Shown here: in pieces, positions 16,370 through 25,489 of the stretch
Layout of the letters: each line of letters opens with the position of its first letter
How positions within the stretch are numbered: the first letter of the stretch is position 1
Assembly (NCBI RefSeq): GCF_900289045.1
Contig: NZ_LT985188.1
Span: forward strand, 2,852,001-2,916,000
DNA: 64,000 bases
Direction: 5' to 3'
Source of the DNA: Micropruina glycogenica
GTDB taxonomy: Bacteria > Actinomycetota > Actinomycetes > Propionibacteriales > Propionibacteriaceae
The notes under the pieces: model-generated
The model's input: only the letters and a program-made list of their open reading frames with translations
Told to the model about the DNA's origin: nothing
Databases searched by the model: none
Program-made: the position numbers and the translations under genes

Positions 16370-17215
16370 GAACCGGGTGAACAGTTACGACTCGGCTGGT
16401 CGGGCGACCAGCACGTCGGTGGTGGTTCCGCAGATCGTGGGCGTGATTGGTGCTCAGTTGGCCGGTACCTACACCTCGACGATCAGTTACAACCCTGACG
16501 GCAGTGTGAACACGCAATCGTTGCCGGCCACGGGGCCGGTGCCGGCCGAAACGCTGACCACCGGCTGCACCGCTGCCGGGCGGCCGGATTCGTTCACCGG
16601 CACGTTGGGGTCGACGACCGCAACGTATGTACGCATATTTGGAGTGGGGCACGTTGTCGGCGATGGTGTTCGGCACCCACACCGGGCATTACAGCATGAG
16701 TTCGTTCACGACTGATCCGTTGACGTTGCGGATGACCCGCATGCAGCTGAACCGTGAGGGCACGTCAACGTTCGATGAACGTACTGACCTGACCTATGAC
16801 CCGGCCGGCAACTTCACCGAAGCGAAAGCGACGTTGGCTGGTGGCACGGTGGACAATCAGTGCTTCAGCTACGACTACCAGCAGCAGCTCACCGAGGCGT
16901 GGACGCCGAGCAGCGCTGATTGTGATCCGTCGGCACGCTCGCAAGCATCGTTGGGTGGTCCGGCGCCGTACTGGACGAGTTGCACGACCGACACCATCGG
17001 CAAAAACATCGAAACGGGTGGACCGCACCCCTTCGGCTGCATCGACCACCACCTACGACTACGCCAGTAACGGTGGTTGGGTAGCGCGGCCGCATTTCGT
17101 GACCGGTACCACCACCACCGGCAGCGCTCTTGGTAGCGCCAGCTACGCCGCTGACGCGGCGGGGAACACCACCGCACGGCCCGCACCCGGCGGCGGCACC
17201 GAGACTGAACCGCCC
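16370..17215 (+). pseudogene. Decayed Rhs/YD-repeat protein fragment
   Basis: Three successive reading frames together spell a piece of an Rhs-type repeat protein. Examples are NSYDSAGRATSTSV, LAGTYTSTISYNPDGSVNT, DLTYDPAGNFTEAKATLAGG, CFSYDYQQQLTEAW, GGPAPYWTS, TTTYDYASNGG and ASYAADAAGNTT. The frame changes near 16625 and again near 17030. There is no start, signal region, core repeats or toxin tip, so this is a relic of a gene normally well over a thousand residues long. The base composition is less GC-extreme than in its neighbours, which fits foreign origin. No immunity gene is recognisable beside it. Confidence 0.85.
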
Positions 17216-17551
17216 CGGCATGTCCGGAGGATCCGAACCTTGGCAACACCAGAGTCATGAAGGCGACTCGGTTCCACAGCGGCCGAGCCGGACCGGCGGC
17301 CCGGGCAGCGATCGTGGACAACATCGGCGAGCATGACCAGACACCCGGCGAGGCGGGAAGCGATGGGGGTGGAGCCGATTTGATGCCGTGCTGACCGAGC
17401 ATGGGGGAAGGTCGACCCGTCGACCTGGGTCGAGCCTACAGTCAGGCGGCTTTCCACGACCCGTCTCCAGCAGGAATGTCCCGCCTGATCGAACCCGGAC
17501 GCCGATCGTCCGTATGACTCCATAGCGTCGTGCGCGACGAGAGGAGTGGCG

Positions 17552-18214
17552 ATGACCGACATCGTGCTGATTCAGGGGCTGTGGCTGAAGCCGCAGGTGT
17601 GGGCCGAGGTGCATGATGAACTCGAGCGACTCGGGCTGACGGCGAGCGCGGTTGACCTGCCGGTGCACGCTGAGGCGACCCTCGCCGACCAGGTGGACGC
17701 CGTGCTGGCGGCCGTCGACGCCAGTGACGACCCGCCGCTGGTGGTGGGTCATTCCGCCGCTGCCACGCTCGCCTGGCTGGCAGCCGACGCGCGCGAGGTG
17801 GCGGGTGTCGTACTGATCGGCGGCTTTCCGGGGGCCGACGGCGAGGCCTACGCGGGCTTTCTGCCTGCGGGTACCGGCTCGGTCGACTTTCTGGGCTGGA
17901 GTGACTTCGAAGAAGACGCGGCCGACCTGAACGCGGCCTCACGTGCAGCCATGCAGGCAGAGATGGTGACCATGCCGCGCGGGGTGGCCGACGGCGTCGT
18001 CCGGTTGAGCAACCCGGCCCGCTACAACGTGCCGATGACGCTGATCTGCCCCGAGTTCAGCCCCGACGACGCCAAGGCGTGGATCGATGGCGGTGACCTG
18101 CCTGAACTCGCGAAGGCGACGAAGCTGACCCTGGTGAACCTCGACTCGGGTCACTGGCCGATGGTCAGCCAGCCCGCCGCCTTGGCGCAGTTGATCGCCG
18201 ACGCTGCGGGGTGA
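17552..18214 (+). CDS. Alpha/beta-fold hydrolase
   Basis: The 220-residue protein has the nucleophile elbow GHSAAAT near residue 70, an oxyanion region in IQGLWLKPQVW, and a likely catalytic histidine in SGHWPMV near residue 205. The third acid may be the aspartate in CPEFSPDD or one nearby. There is no signal peptide, so it is cytoplasmic. The reaction is likely ester or related hydrolysis, with no substrate evidence. ATG 17552 is preceded by GAGGAG with five-base spacing, so I prefer it to the GTG two codons upstream. Confidence 0.85.
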   Translation: MTDIVLIQGLWLKPQVWAEVHDELERLGLTASAVDLPVHAEATLADQVDAVLAAVDASDDPPLVVGHSAAATLAWLAADAREVAGVVLIGGFPGADGEAYAGFLPAGTGSVDFLGWSDFEEDAADLNAASRAAMQAEMVTMPRGVADGVVRLSNPARYNVPMTLICPEFSPDDAKAWIDGGDLPELAKATKLTLVNLDSGHWPMVSQPAALAQLIADAAG

Positions 18215-18264
18215 TGATGTCTGGCGAAAGTTCTGACGGCTGCTGACGACAGACTGACCGACGG

Positions 18265-18335
18265 AACCCCCGCTGGTTGAGCGTGTCGAAACCGCTATTG
18301 GACGTGATCTCGACAGGCTCGACCGACGATCATTC
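18265..18335. repeat. Family A repeats between convergent genes
   Basis: Two inverted family A units, GGTTGAGCGTGTCGAAACCG and ATCTCGACAGGCTCGACCGA, separate the hydrolase and the spermidine-synthase-like gene. They could fold against each other and act as a bidirectional transcription barrier. That role is inferred only from position. Confidence 0.7.
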
Positions 18336-18361
18336 CGGCGTGCGCCGTATGACGGTGCGTC

Positions 18362-20383
18362 CTAGCCGATCGCCGTCCGGGGCTTGAACAGGAAGGCCGC
18401 CAGGTAGAGCACGCCCACCACGATCAGCAGGTTGCGGTAACCGGTGACCAGGGCGCTGTACTCGAGGCAGCCGCCGACGATCGAGCCGAGCAGGTTGAGC
18501 CCGAACGCGGCCTGGGACGAGTCGGCCTGAGCGAACCGTTTGGCGAACGCCACGTTGGCCAGAAAGATCGGCAGGAAGGCGAGCAGTACCGCCACGATCA
18601 GCCGGGGCCAGAACGGCAGCGGCAACAGGGCGTCTGGGGGCACCAGATAGGCCACCAGCAGGGCTGCCGCGATGCCGCCGAACACGACCGGTAGTGGGGG
18701 CGTCCGAAAGCGTCTGGTCACTTCGACCGCGGCAAGCACCACCAGCAGTACGCCCGCGAACACCAGGGCGTTCACCAGCCAGGTGGTGCCGAACAGCAAG
18801 GCGAAGGTGGCGATGTTCTTGGTTTCGAGTAGAAGAAACGCGGCACCCATGAAGAACAGGTCGGCGTAGGGCCGCATCTCGCGGAACGGCCCGCCGAGAA
18901 TGCGTACGGTCAGCACCGAGATCACCAGAATGCCGGCCAGCACCCACAGGTACTCGGTGGGAATGAAGCCGCCGCGAAAGTACAGGAACGGCGCGTTGTC
19001 GTCGGCGGGGGCGAGGGCGTCGGTGCCGATCACGTGGTTGTCGGCGGCGCACTGCTGGTTGGCGGGGTCTTTCGCCACGGTGACCACGGCCTGGTGGGCG
19101 GCGAAGAGGTCCATGCAGGGGGCGTGACCGAAGGCCTGTTGGGCGGTGTTGCCGAGCCGGTCGATGAGCCAGTTCTCGCGATAGTAGTTGTACATCGCGA
19201 ACACGCCCTGGTCGGTGAGGTGCTCGCGGGCCTCGGTGAGCGCCTCGTGGGTGAACAGATACGACTCGAGGCGAATCTGCGAGGCACCGTTCACCAGCGC
19301 CAGCGAGTCGGGCAGGGCGAACAGAATCAGGTCGTACTGGGTGTCGGTCGACTGCAGAAAGGCGCGTCCGTCGTTGACGTGCCTGGTCACGCGCGGGTCT
19401 GAGTACGGGTGATCGGGGTTCAGGTCGACGCCGATCTGCATGATGCGTGGGTCGATGTCGACGGCGTCCACATGCTGCGCGCCCTTGACCAGGGCGATCG
19501 AGACGTCCGAGCCCGAGCCGGCGCCGATGATCAGCACGTTGCGCAGCGGGGCGTCCACCCGGCGTCCGTAGGGGGTGCGGTACTGGGCCTCGGCGGCGGT
19601 CAGCTTGAAGTCGGCCGACCCCATCAACTGGTGCGGCACGCCGTTGACCGTGATCAGGTAGAGCGGTTTGCCCTGGTAGTCGCCCTCTTGGCTGAGCTTC
19701 ACCTTGTAGTAGGGCGACCACGACACGCCCGGCGCGAGGCTTTCGGCGGTCAGGCAGGCGATGGTGATGGCCGAGGCGACTGCGGCCACCACGCGGCGCC
19801 AGCCCCACAGCAGGGTCAGGTAGGCGGCCGAGGCCAGAATGCCCCAGGCCACGGACGGCGCCTGCCACCACGACAGCAGCGTGAAACCGACGATGCCGGT
19901 GAGGCTGCCGATCAGGTCCCAGCGGTAGGCGATGAGGTTGTCGAGCTGGCCGAGGCAGCGTCCGACGGCCTCGGCAGGGCCGGCCAGAATCGCGGCGGTG
20001 CCGATGAACACCAGCGGCAGCGCCAGCCACGACGGCGGGCCGCTGGTGCCGAGCGAGGTGAAGTAGATGATGTCGCCGCCCTCGCGGTTGATCGTGACCG
20101 GGAACAGCAGCACGGCGGTGACGACGACCGCCAGCAGAATCGGCGAGATGCCCAGCACCGACCACGACTTGCGCGAGATCAGAAACCCGGCACCGATGCC
20201 CAGAAACGACCCGAGCAGCACGAAGTTGCTGAAGTACGACAGGTGCACGATGTTGGCCCCCAGCCACCGAATCAGCGCCAGCTCGAGAAACAGCATTAGC
20301 GAACTGCCCAGCCAGAGCCGAAAGACGGGCTTGTCGTTGGTGCCGGCCCAGGTGGGCGGGGCGAAGAGAGCGGGAACGGCCAC
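18362..20383 (-). CDS. Integral membrane protein with spermidine-synthase-like methyltransferase-fold domain
   Basis: The protein has 673 residues. About seven N-terminal helices are followed by a soluble domain (about residues 230-450) and then further helices. The soluble domain has the nucleotide-fold motif VLIIGAGSGSDVSIAL and the acidic VDAVDIDPRIMQIG, as in spermidine synthases, plus a VRHVNDGRAFLQ-like loop. Such membrane fusions are widespread in bacteria. Whether they make polyamines is not established, and no speD or other polyamine gene is nearby. The shorter start at 20383 is preferred, because the longer frame on this strand is an out-of-phase shadow. Confidence 0.88.
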   Translation of the reverse strand: MAVPALFAPPTWAGTNDKPVFRLWLGSSLMLFLELALIRWLGANIVHLSYFSNFVLLGSFLGIGAGFLISRKSWSVLGISPILLAVVVTAVLLFPVTINREGGDIIYFTSLGTSGPPSWLALPLVFIGTAAILAGPAEAVGRCLGQLDNLIAYRWDLIGSLTGIVGFTLLSWWQAPSVAWGILASAAYLTLLWGWRRVVAAVASAITIACLTAESLAPGVSWSPYYKVKLSQEGDYQGKPLYLITVNGVPHQLMGSADFKLTAAEAQYRTPYGRRVDAPLRNVLIIGAGSGSDVSIALVKGAQHVDAVDIDPRIMQIGVDLNPDHPYSDPRVTRHVNDGRAFLQSTDTQYDLILFALPDSLALVNGASQIRLESYLFTHEALTEAREHLTDQGVFAMYNYYRENWLIDRLGNTAQQAFGHAPCMDLFAAHQAVVTVAKDPANQQCAADNHVIGTDALAPADDNAPFLYFRGGFIPTEYLWVLAGILVISVLTVRILGGPFREMRPYADLFFMGAAFLLLETKNIATFALLFGTTWLVNALVFAGVLLVVLAAVEVTRRFRTPPLPVVFGGIAAALLVAYLVPPDALLPLPFWPRLIVAVLLAFLPIFLANVAFAKRFAQADSSQAAFGLNLLGSIVGGCLEYSALVTGYRNLLIVVGVLYLAAFLFKPRTAIG

Positions 20384-20439
20384 GTCGGCATCGTACGGGT
20401 GCGCGAGGCGTCCGCTGGGGAGGGTGCGAGCACGAATGT

Positions 20440-20585
20440 GAACCGAATCGGGGACGGCTCTCTTTCTGGCTCACATCGGTGATCTCGACCCGAGTCGCTT
20501 ACGGCGCGGGTAGCTGAGTCAGAAGAAGAACCGTCCCCTGAGCCAGAAGTAGAACCGTCCCCGATCTGGCTCACGGACGGCTGTG
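20440..20585. repeat. Family C repeats (GGGGACGG core)
   Basis: Three copies of the GAACCGTCCCC core, or its complement, lie in the promoter-side gap between two divergent genes. Flanks such as CTGAGTCAGAAG, CTGAGCCAGAAG and ATCTGGCTCAC form partial hairpin arms. The tandem pair at about 20509-20566 has a period near 32 bases. Confidence 0.7.
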
Positions 20586-20662
20586 GGGCGCGTCACAGCG
20601 GGGGCACAGCCTGCGTTGGTCGAATGGTCGCGTTGCATTCACCGCACGGCAAGGACACCCAC

Positions 20663-21433
20663 ATGACGACCACCACCTCGACGCTGACGACGATCGGGCT
20701 CGACGAACTGATCGCCCTCGGCAGCCTGCAGACCCGGGTCGACCGCAAGTACGCGTTGACCAGCGGCGACGCCGCCATGGCACTTGCCTTGGTGGACGCC
20801 GGCTGCACGCGCGTGCTCGAGATCGACGGGGTGACCGACCTGGGCTACACGTCGGTGTACCTCGACACCGACGCGCTCGACACCTACCTGCTGGCCGCAC
20901 GCGACCGGCGCCGGCGATTCAAGGTGCGCAGCCGAACCTACGAGTCCAACGGGGCCAGCTTTCTCGAGGTGAAGACCCGGCGCGGCGACCGCACCGTCAA
21001 AGACCGGCTACCCGGCCAGCACCTTCAGAATGGACGCCTCGGCGACGAAGGTGCCGCCTTCGTCGCCCGCACCCTGCGGCTGGCCGGGGTACGCACCGAC
21101 GCCGTCCGCACACTCTCGGCCTCGCTACGGGTGGACTACCGCCGGGTGACCCTGTTTCACGAACCGACCGCGTCGCGGGTGACGATCGATTCGGGCCTGA
21201 CCTGGTGGGACATGCGCACCGGGGCCTGGCTCGCCCGTCCCGACCTGTCGATCATCGAGACCAAAACCACCGGACGGGCGGTCGGCATGGACCGTCTGCT
21301 CTGGTCAATGGGGCACCGCCCCGACCGCATCTCGAAGTACGCCACGGCGCTGGCGGCGATGCACCCGCACCTGCCGCAGAACAAGTGGCGCCCGGTGCTG
21401 AAGCAGCACTTCGTGGATCTTTCTTGCGCCTGA
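20663..21433 (+). CDS. VTC-domain (polyphosphate polymerase-like) protein
   Basis: The 256-residue protein matches the VTC fold, a tunnel-shaped triphosphate enzyme. Visible family segments are SLQTRVDRKYAL (basic residues for phosphate binding), RFKVRSRTYE, FLEVKTRRGDRTVKDR and the C-terminal metal-binding IIETKTTG, followed by KYATALA. In yeast, VTC makes polyphosphate from ATP. Bacterial versions often sit with a CotH or DUF4956 membrane protein, but neither is adjacent here. I chose ATG 20663, after CAAGGAC, instead of an upstream start lacking a ribosome site. Confidence 0.85.
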   Translation: MTTTTSTLTTIGLDELIALGSLQTRVDRKYALTSGDAAMALALVDAGCTRVLEIDGVTDLGYTSVYLDTDALDTYLLAARDRRRRFKVRSRTYESNGASFLEVKTRRGDRTVKDRLPGQHLQNGRLGDEGAAFVARTLRLAGVRTDAVRTLSASLRVDYRRVTLFHEPTASRVTIDSGLTWWDMRTGAWLARPDLSIIETKTTGRAVGMDRLLWSMGHRPDRISKYATALAAMHPHLPQNKWRPVLKQHFVDLSCA

Positions 21434-21483
21434 AGCGGCCCGCTTGCCACCTGACGATGGGGCGGGAGGGGAAAGGATTCATC

Positions 21484-21752
21484 GTGCTCCCTCGCCGGCG
21501 CATCGTGGCGGCAACCGTTGCCGCCCTCACCGTTCTCGCATCAAGCTTCAGCCTCACCCCTGCGGTGGCAGCGCCACGGCCCATGGCCGACGGCATCACC
21601 TACGTCGCGCTCGGCGACTCGGTGGCCGCCGGTCGAGGGCCGGCCCGATAGTCGACGAGTGCGGTCATACCGCGGGGGCCTCGTTCCACCCCAACGCGCA
21701 GGGCCAGATGAACGGTTACCTGCCGCTGATGAGCATGCAGTTCTTGTCGTGA
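21484..21752 (+). pseudogene. SGNH/GDSL hydrolase with internal deletion
   Basis: The 5' part encodes a signal peptide (LPRRRIVAATVAALTVLASS...VAA) followed by block I of SGNH hydrolases, YVALGDSVAAG, and then stops at 21651. The 3' part, in another frame, encodes the last block, AGASFHPNAQGQMNGY, with the catalytic His-Pro. About two thirds of a normal ~260-residue secreted lipase/esterase, including blocks II and III, is missing. It is a non-functional remnant of a gene that followed the VTC gene on the same strand. Confidence 0.85.
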
Positions 21753-21763
21753 GCTGACGGTCG

Positions 21764-21870
21764 TTGGTTGAGTCTGCAGAGCCCTCATCGACAGGGAAGG
21801 ATGGCCGCTGGCTGGTCGAGCGTGTCGACACCTCGCCTGACGGGGGTTTCGGCAGTCTCGACCAACACCG
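21764..21870. repeat. Family A repeats downstream of the SGNH relic
   Basis: GGTTGAGTCTGCAGAGCCC, GGTCGAGCGTGTCGACACC and TTTCGGCAGTCTCGACCAAC are diverged units of the TCGAC family. They fill the gap between the SGNH relic and the reductase gene. Confidence 0.6.
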
Positions 21871-23112
21871 GTTCGCGGGTGGTCGGTGCTCGGCCACGGC
21901 TGGACGACCCGGCCAGTCAGTTCGCTCGCGTCGTCCGCCGCCTGCATCGGTTGACGGACGCACCCGAGTAGGGTGCCGCCATGCCGCCTGCCCGCTACCG
22001 CGTCGCGATCGTGGGCGCGGGGCCGTCCGGGCTGTTCGCGGCACAGTTTCTGGCCGCCCGGCCCGACATCGAGGTCGACATCTTCGACCGGCTGCCGACC
22101 CCTTACGGGCTGCTGCGCTACGGGGTGGCACCCGACCACACCTCGATCAAGTCGGTGGCCACCGCACTGGCGCGAGTGTTCGAGTCGCCCAACGTCCGGT
22201 TTCTGGGGTTGGTGACCCTGGGGCGTGACGTGACCCGCGACGAGCTGCTGGCCGGCTACGACGCAGTGATCTACGCCGTGGGCGCCAGCGAAGACCTGCG
22301 CATGGGCGTGCCCGGCGAAGACGCGGTGGGCAGCCGATCGGCGCGCGCGTTCGTGGCCTGGTACTCGGGCCACCCCGACGCCGAGCCGCAGTCGCTGGAC
22401 GGCGTGCGTCAGGTGGCGGCCGTCGGCGTGGGCAACGTGGCGGTCGACGTGGCCCGCATTCTGGTCAAAGAGCCGGCGGCGCTCGATTCGACCGACATGC
22501 CCGAAGACGTGCTGGCCGAACTGCGCCGCGCCGCCATCACCGACGTGTGGGTGATCGGACGCCGAGGACCCCAGCACGCCAGCTTCACCACCACCGAGCT
22601 GCGTGAACTGTGCACCACCCCCGGGGTGCGGGTCACCGTCGCCCCCGACTCGCTGGAATGGATCGACGAAGAGCCGCTCGACCGCCGCAGCCGGGCCAAC
22701 CTGGCGGTGTTGCGGGCGGCCTCCGAGGCCGAGGTGAAGCAGCCGCGGGTGCGGCTGCACTTTCTGTTCTGGCGCCGTCCGGTGCAGGTGCAGAGCGATC
22801 CGCTGACCGGGCTGGTGCTCGAACGCACCCGCATGGACGCCGACGGCCGCGTGGTCGGCACCGGTGAGACCGAGCAACTGAGCGTGCAGTTGGTGCTGCG
22901 AGCGATCGGGTACCGGGCCGTCCGGCTGCCGGGGGTACCGTTCGACGACGAGTTGGGCGTGATTCCGTCAGCTGACGGACGGGTGCTCGAGGCCGGTGAG
23001 GTCGCCCCGCGCGAGTACGTGGTGGGCTGGATCAAACGCGGCCCGGTGGGGGTGATCGGTACCAACAAGTCCGACGCCAAAGAGACCGTCGAACAAGTGC
23101 TCGCCGATCTAG

Positions 23113-24954
23113 GAGTCTGCTGAACAAGGCGCCATTTTGAGGGCGTGGTGGGCGTGTGAGGCGGGCGGGACGCCGCCAGGGTCGTCGAGCGGCGAGTTTG
23201 GGTCAGTGCCCTTGATCGCGACGACGGTGTCGTGCCGCCCGTCTGGGGTCCGTCGTGGGCGCTGTTTGGCTGGGTTGTATGCCCTGTCCGGGGCGGTGGG
23301 TCAGGCGATCGTCCAGCCGGTCGGTCCGTGGGTCAGGCCAAGGGCGAGGAGTCGGCGCAGGTTGATCGCTGCGATCCGATTGTGGAGCCAGTTGTTGTTC
23401 CTGTCCACGCCTCGGTAGGGCACCTTCCGGCTGCCTCGGGTGAGCCAGGCGATCGTGCGTTCGACCATGGGCCGGTGCTGCCGATAGGTGGCCTGGAAGT
23501 CGGCGTCGAGGGCCCGCTGACGGTGCTGACGTTGCAGCAAGTCGTGAGGGTGCAACTGGATGGTGCGACCCTTCGCCGCGGTGGTGCACCGCTGCCTGAA
23601 CGGGCAGGCTCGGCAGGCGATGCCGAACACCGCCTTACGTGTCTTGGTGATCGTCTTGGTGATCCCGGCCGGGCAGGTCAGGGTGCCGGCGGCCGGGTCA
23701 TGGGTGAAGTCGTCGTTGCCGAACCCGCCGGCGACGGCGGGCCGGGTCGGCCACGGTTTCACCAGCGCTGCCCACCCCTTGCCCTCGAGCGTGTGCAGCA
23801 TGTCTCCGGTGGCGTAGGCCGAATCACCCAACACCTCAACCGCGCCGGTATCGATGGTCGGATCGGCGACCACGAGACGGGCACCGACAGTGGCGTCGCT
23901 GTTGTCTGGGCCGGCAGCCTTGGTCAGCTCAACCATCGTGGCCAGCCCGGTGTCGGGCTCGACCACCACGTGGGCCTTGAACCCGTCCTGGCGACGTTCC
24001 ACTGTCTTGTGCGCATGCCGCGCCTCCGGGTCGACGGTCGAGATGACCCGATCCGGGGCGACCCGCCGGGCGATCCGCCACTGGCCATCGGTGCCGTCAG
24101 AGTCTTCGGCCGGTTCGACATCCTGCCCGGCGACCAACGCGAGTAGGGCGATCGCCTCGGCCGGCTTGCCGCCAGCGGCAGTGATCGTCTCGACATCAAG
24201 GCCGTCGAGCAGGGCAAGGGCGTCGTTCACGAGTGCGGTCACCAACTCGTCGCGGGCCTGGGCGTCGTCCCACGCGATCCGCGGTTTCGCGGTGGAGTCG
24301 TAGCCCTGCCCGGTCAACGCGGCCAGCCGAGTGCACCGCTCGCCGATCACCTGATGGGCGCCGGGCACCTCCCGGCCCACCCGGCGGACCTGGGCGATCA
24401 GCTGGGTGACGGTGTCCTGTCGGGCCACCGCATCATCCAGGATCGTCGAATCCAACGCCCGCCGCTGACGACCTTTCACCGCACCCGTCGCGGCGATCAC
24501 GTCCCGGACCACCTCAAAGATCCGCTGCGGCCGCCCGCTGGACGCCAGCCGACGCCGCCACACCGTCAACGACGACGCATCGAACCCCTTCGCGTCGATC
24601 GGGAACCCGCACGCTGCTTTCCACCGCAGGTCGAACGTGAGCGCCTCGACCGCTTCCCGGTCCGACAACCCATGAAGGGACTGCAGCACGATCACCGACG
24701 CGATCACCTCGCCCGGGATCGAGGGCCGTCCACGGCCTGAGGGGAACAAGTCAGCGAACAACGCGTCCGGGAACAACCGCTGCCGATGCTCGGCCAGGAA
24801 GCGGAACACGCTGCCCTCCGCCAGCAGATGCCCCGCCAACGACTCCACATCCAACACGTCCCGCTGCGGACTCCACTCACCCTGCACCACCCAAGAATTC
24901 CAGCCGACCACCAATCAGGTCGCGCGGCACGCAGGCGAATTGTTCAGCAGTCTC
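23113..24954 (-). mobile_element. Complete IS1182-family insertion sequence
   Basis: The element is 1842 bp. Its ends are imperfect inverted repeats: GAGTCTGCTGAACAA at the left and GAGACTGCTGAACAA (reverse complement of the right end), each followed by two mismatched bases and CGCC. It is flanked on both sides by CTAG (23109-23112 and 24955-24958), a 4-bp target duplication of a palindromic site. One transposase fills most of it. About 190 bp at the left end is non-coding. Intact ends and an intact frame suggest a recent insertion. Confidence 0.93.
23301..24914 (-). CDS. IS1182-family transposase (DDE type)
   Basis: The 537-residue transposase appears intact. The catalytic acids fit LDSTILDDAV (about residue 163), VLGDSAYATGD (about residue 363) and HRPMVERTIAWL near the C-terminus. 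A cysteine cluster, LTCPAGI plus CRACPFRQRC, is the zinc-like motif usual in this family between the second aspartate and the glutamate. N-terminal PSIPGEVIASVIVLQSLHGLSDREA is the family's helix-turn-helix region. The start is uncertain: TTG 24914 or GTG 24911, neither with a clear ribosome site. Confidence 0.93.
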   Translation of the reverse strand: MVVGWNSWVVQGEWSPQRDVLDVESLAGHLLAEGSVFRFLAEHRQRLFPDALFADLFPSGRGRPSIPGEVIASVIVLQSLHGLSDREAVEALTFDLRWKAACGFPIDAKGFDASSLTVWRRRLASSGRPQRIFEVVRDVIAATGAVKGRQRRALDSTILDDAVARQDTVTQLIAQVRRVGREVPGAHQVIGERCTRLAALTGQGYDSTAKPRIAWDDAQARDELVTALVNDALALLDGLDVETITAAGGKPAEAIALLALVAGQDVEPAEDSDGTDGQWRIARRVAPDRVISTVDPEARHAHKTVERRQDGFKAHVVVEPDTGLATMVELTKAAGPDNSDATVGARLVVADPTIDTGAVEVLGDSAYATGDMLHTLEGKGWAALVKPWPTRPAVAGGFGNDDFTHDPAAGTLTCPAGITKTITKTRKAVFGIACRACPFRQRCTTAAKGRTIQLHPHDLLQRQHRQRALDADFQATYRQHRPMVERTIAWLTRGSRKVPYRGVDRNNNWLHNRIAAINLRRLLALGLTHGPTGWTIA

Positions 24955-25176
24955 CTAGCGAATCAGGAGCCGCGGCACGACCGGGTGAACCTGCTGGACG
25001 TGCTGGCGGCGCGCGGGTTCTGGCCCTCGACCTTCGACGACTGGCTGCGCATCGACGCCGCCGAGGCCAATCGGGGTGCCTCGCACGACCGGGAGCGCAT
25101 GAAGATCGAGGCCTGGCACGAGTTGCTCGACCTGGTGCAAAGGGAGCGTCCAGGCGGACCCTTGCCACCGGACTGA

Positions 25177-25489
25177 ACGTCGTTGGTCGAGCGTGTCGAG
25201 AATCGTCCGGGCGCCTGCCGAGGGCTTCTCTCCACCGTGCGGTTCGGAGATCCCGGCGTCCGCCGGGATGACGGCGAGGTTTTCTGCGCCCTGCGTTCGG
25301 AGATCCCGGCGTCCGCCGGGATGACGGAGGTGGTTGTTCGAGGGCCCGTGTGCGCAGCGCTCCTCCGGTCATCCCGGCGCACGCCGGGATCGCACAATTG
25401 CACCGACGAATCTCGATAGTTATCCACAGATTTCGACCGCTGAGCCCCCAGCCCCGATTTGTGCCGGTGGCAGCACTTAGCGTGCTGGC
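25177..25489. repeat. 313-bp gap with family A and three family B units
   Basis: Nothing codes here. A family A unit lies at about 25183-25202. Two direct family B units, each GGAGATCCCGGCGTCCGCCG then GGATGACGG, lie at about 25237-25272 and 25290-25326. An inverted unit, GGTCATCCCGGCGCACGCCG then GGATCGC, lies at about 25366-25393. An AT-richer stretch at 25415-25440 (TATCCACAGATTT) just upstream of the lipoprotein gene is the likely promoter zone. Confidence 0.8.

Larger units (their letters stand above)
21981..25176 (+). pseudogene. fprA: Ferredoxin/flavodoxin-NADP reductase (FprA-like), interrupted by an IS element
   Basis: The 5' part (21981-23112) encodes the FAD site RVAIVGAGPSGLFAAQFL, PYGLLRYGVAPDH, the NADP site VGVGNVAVDVARIL and GWIKRGPVGVIGTNK, all typical of adrenodoxin-reductase-like FprA. 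It then runs into the IS and stops at 23123. The 3' part (24959-25176) continues in the same frame with VNLLDVLAARGFWPSTFDDW, WLRIDAAEANRG and a final EAWHELLDL helix. Removing the IS and one CTAG restores an uninterrupted frame of about 450 codons, the normal length. The C-terminal part is lost in this strain, so the reductase is probably inactive. Confidence 0.93.

Noticed and set aside
18330-20474. A 714-codon open frame on the minus strand
   Set aside because: It is an out-of-phase shadow of the spermidine-synthase-like gene on the same strand. Its product is Arg/His/Pro-rich and lacks any domain pattern.
25237-25395. Repeat array considered as a possible CRISPR
   Set aside because: The units are few, short hairpins in both orientations with irregular spacing. 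The same units are scattered across the window, and no cas gene is present.
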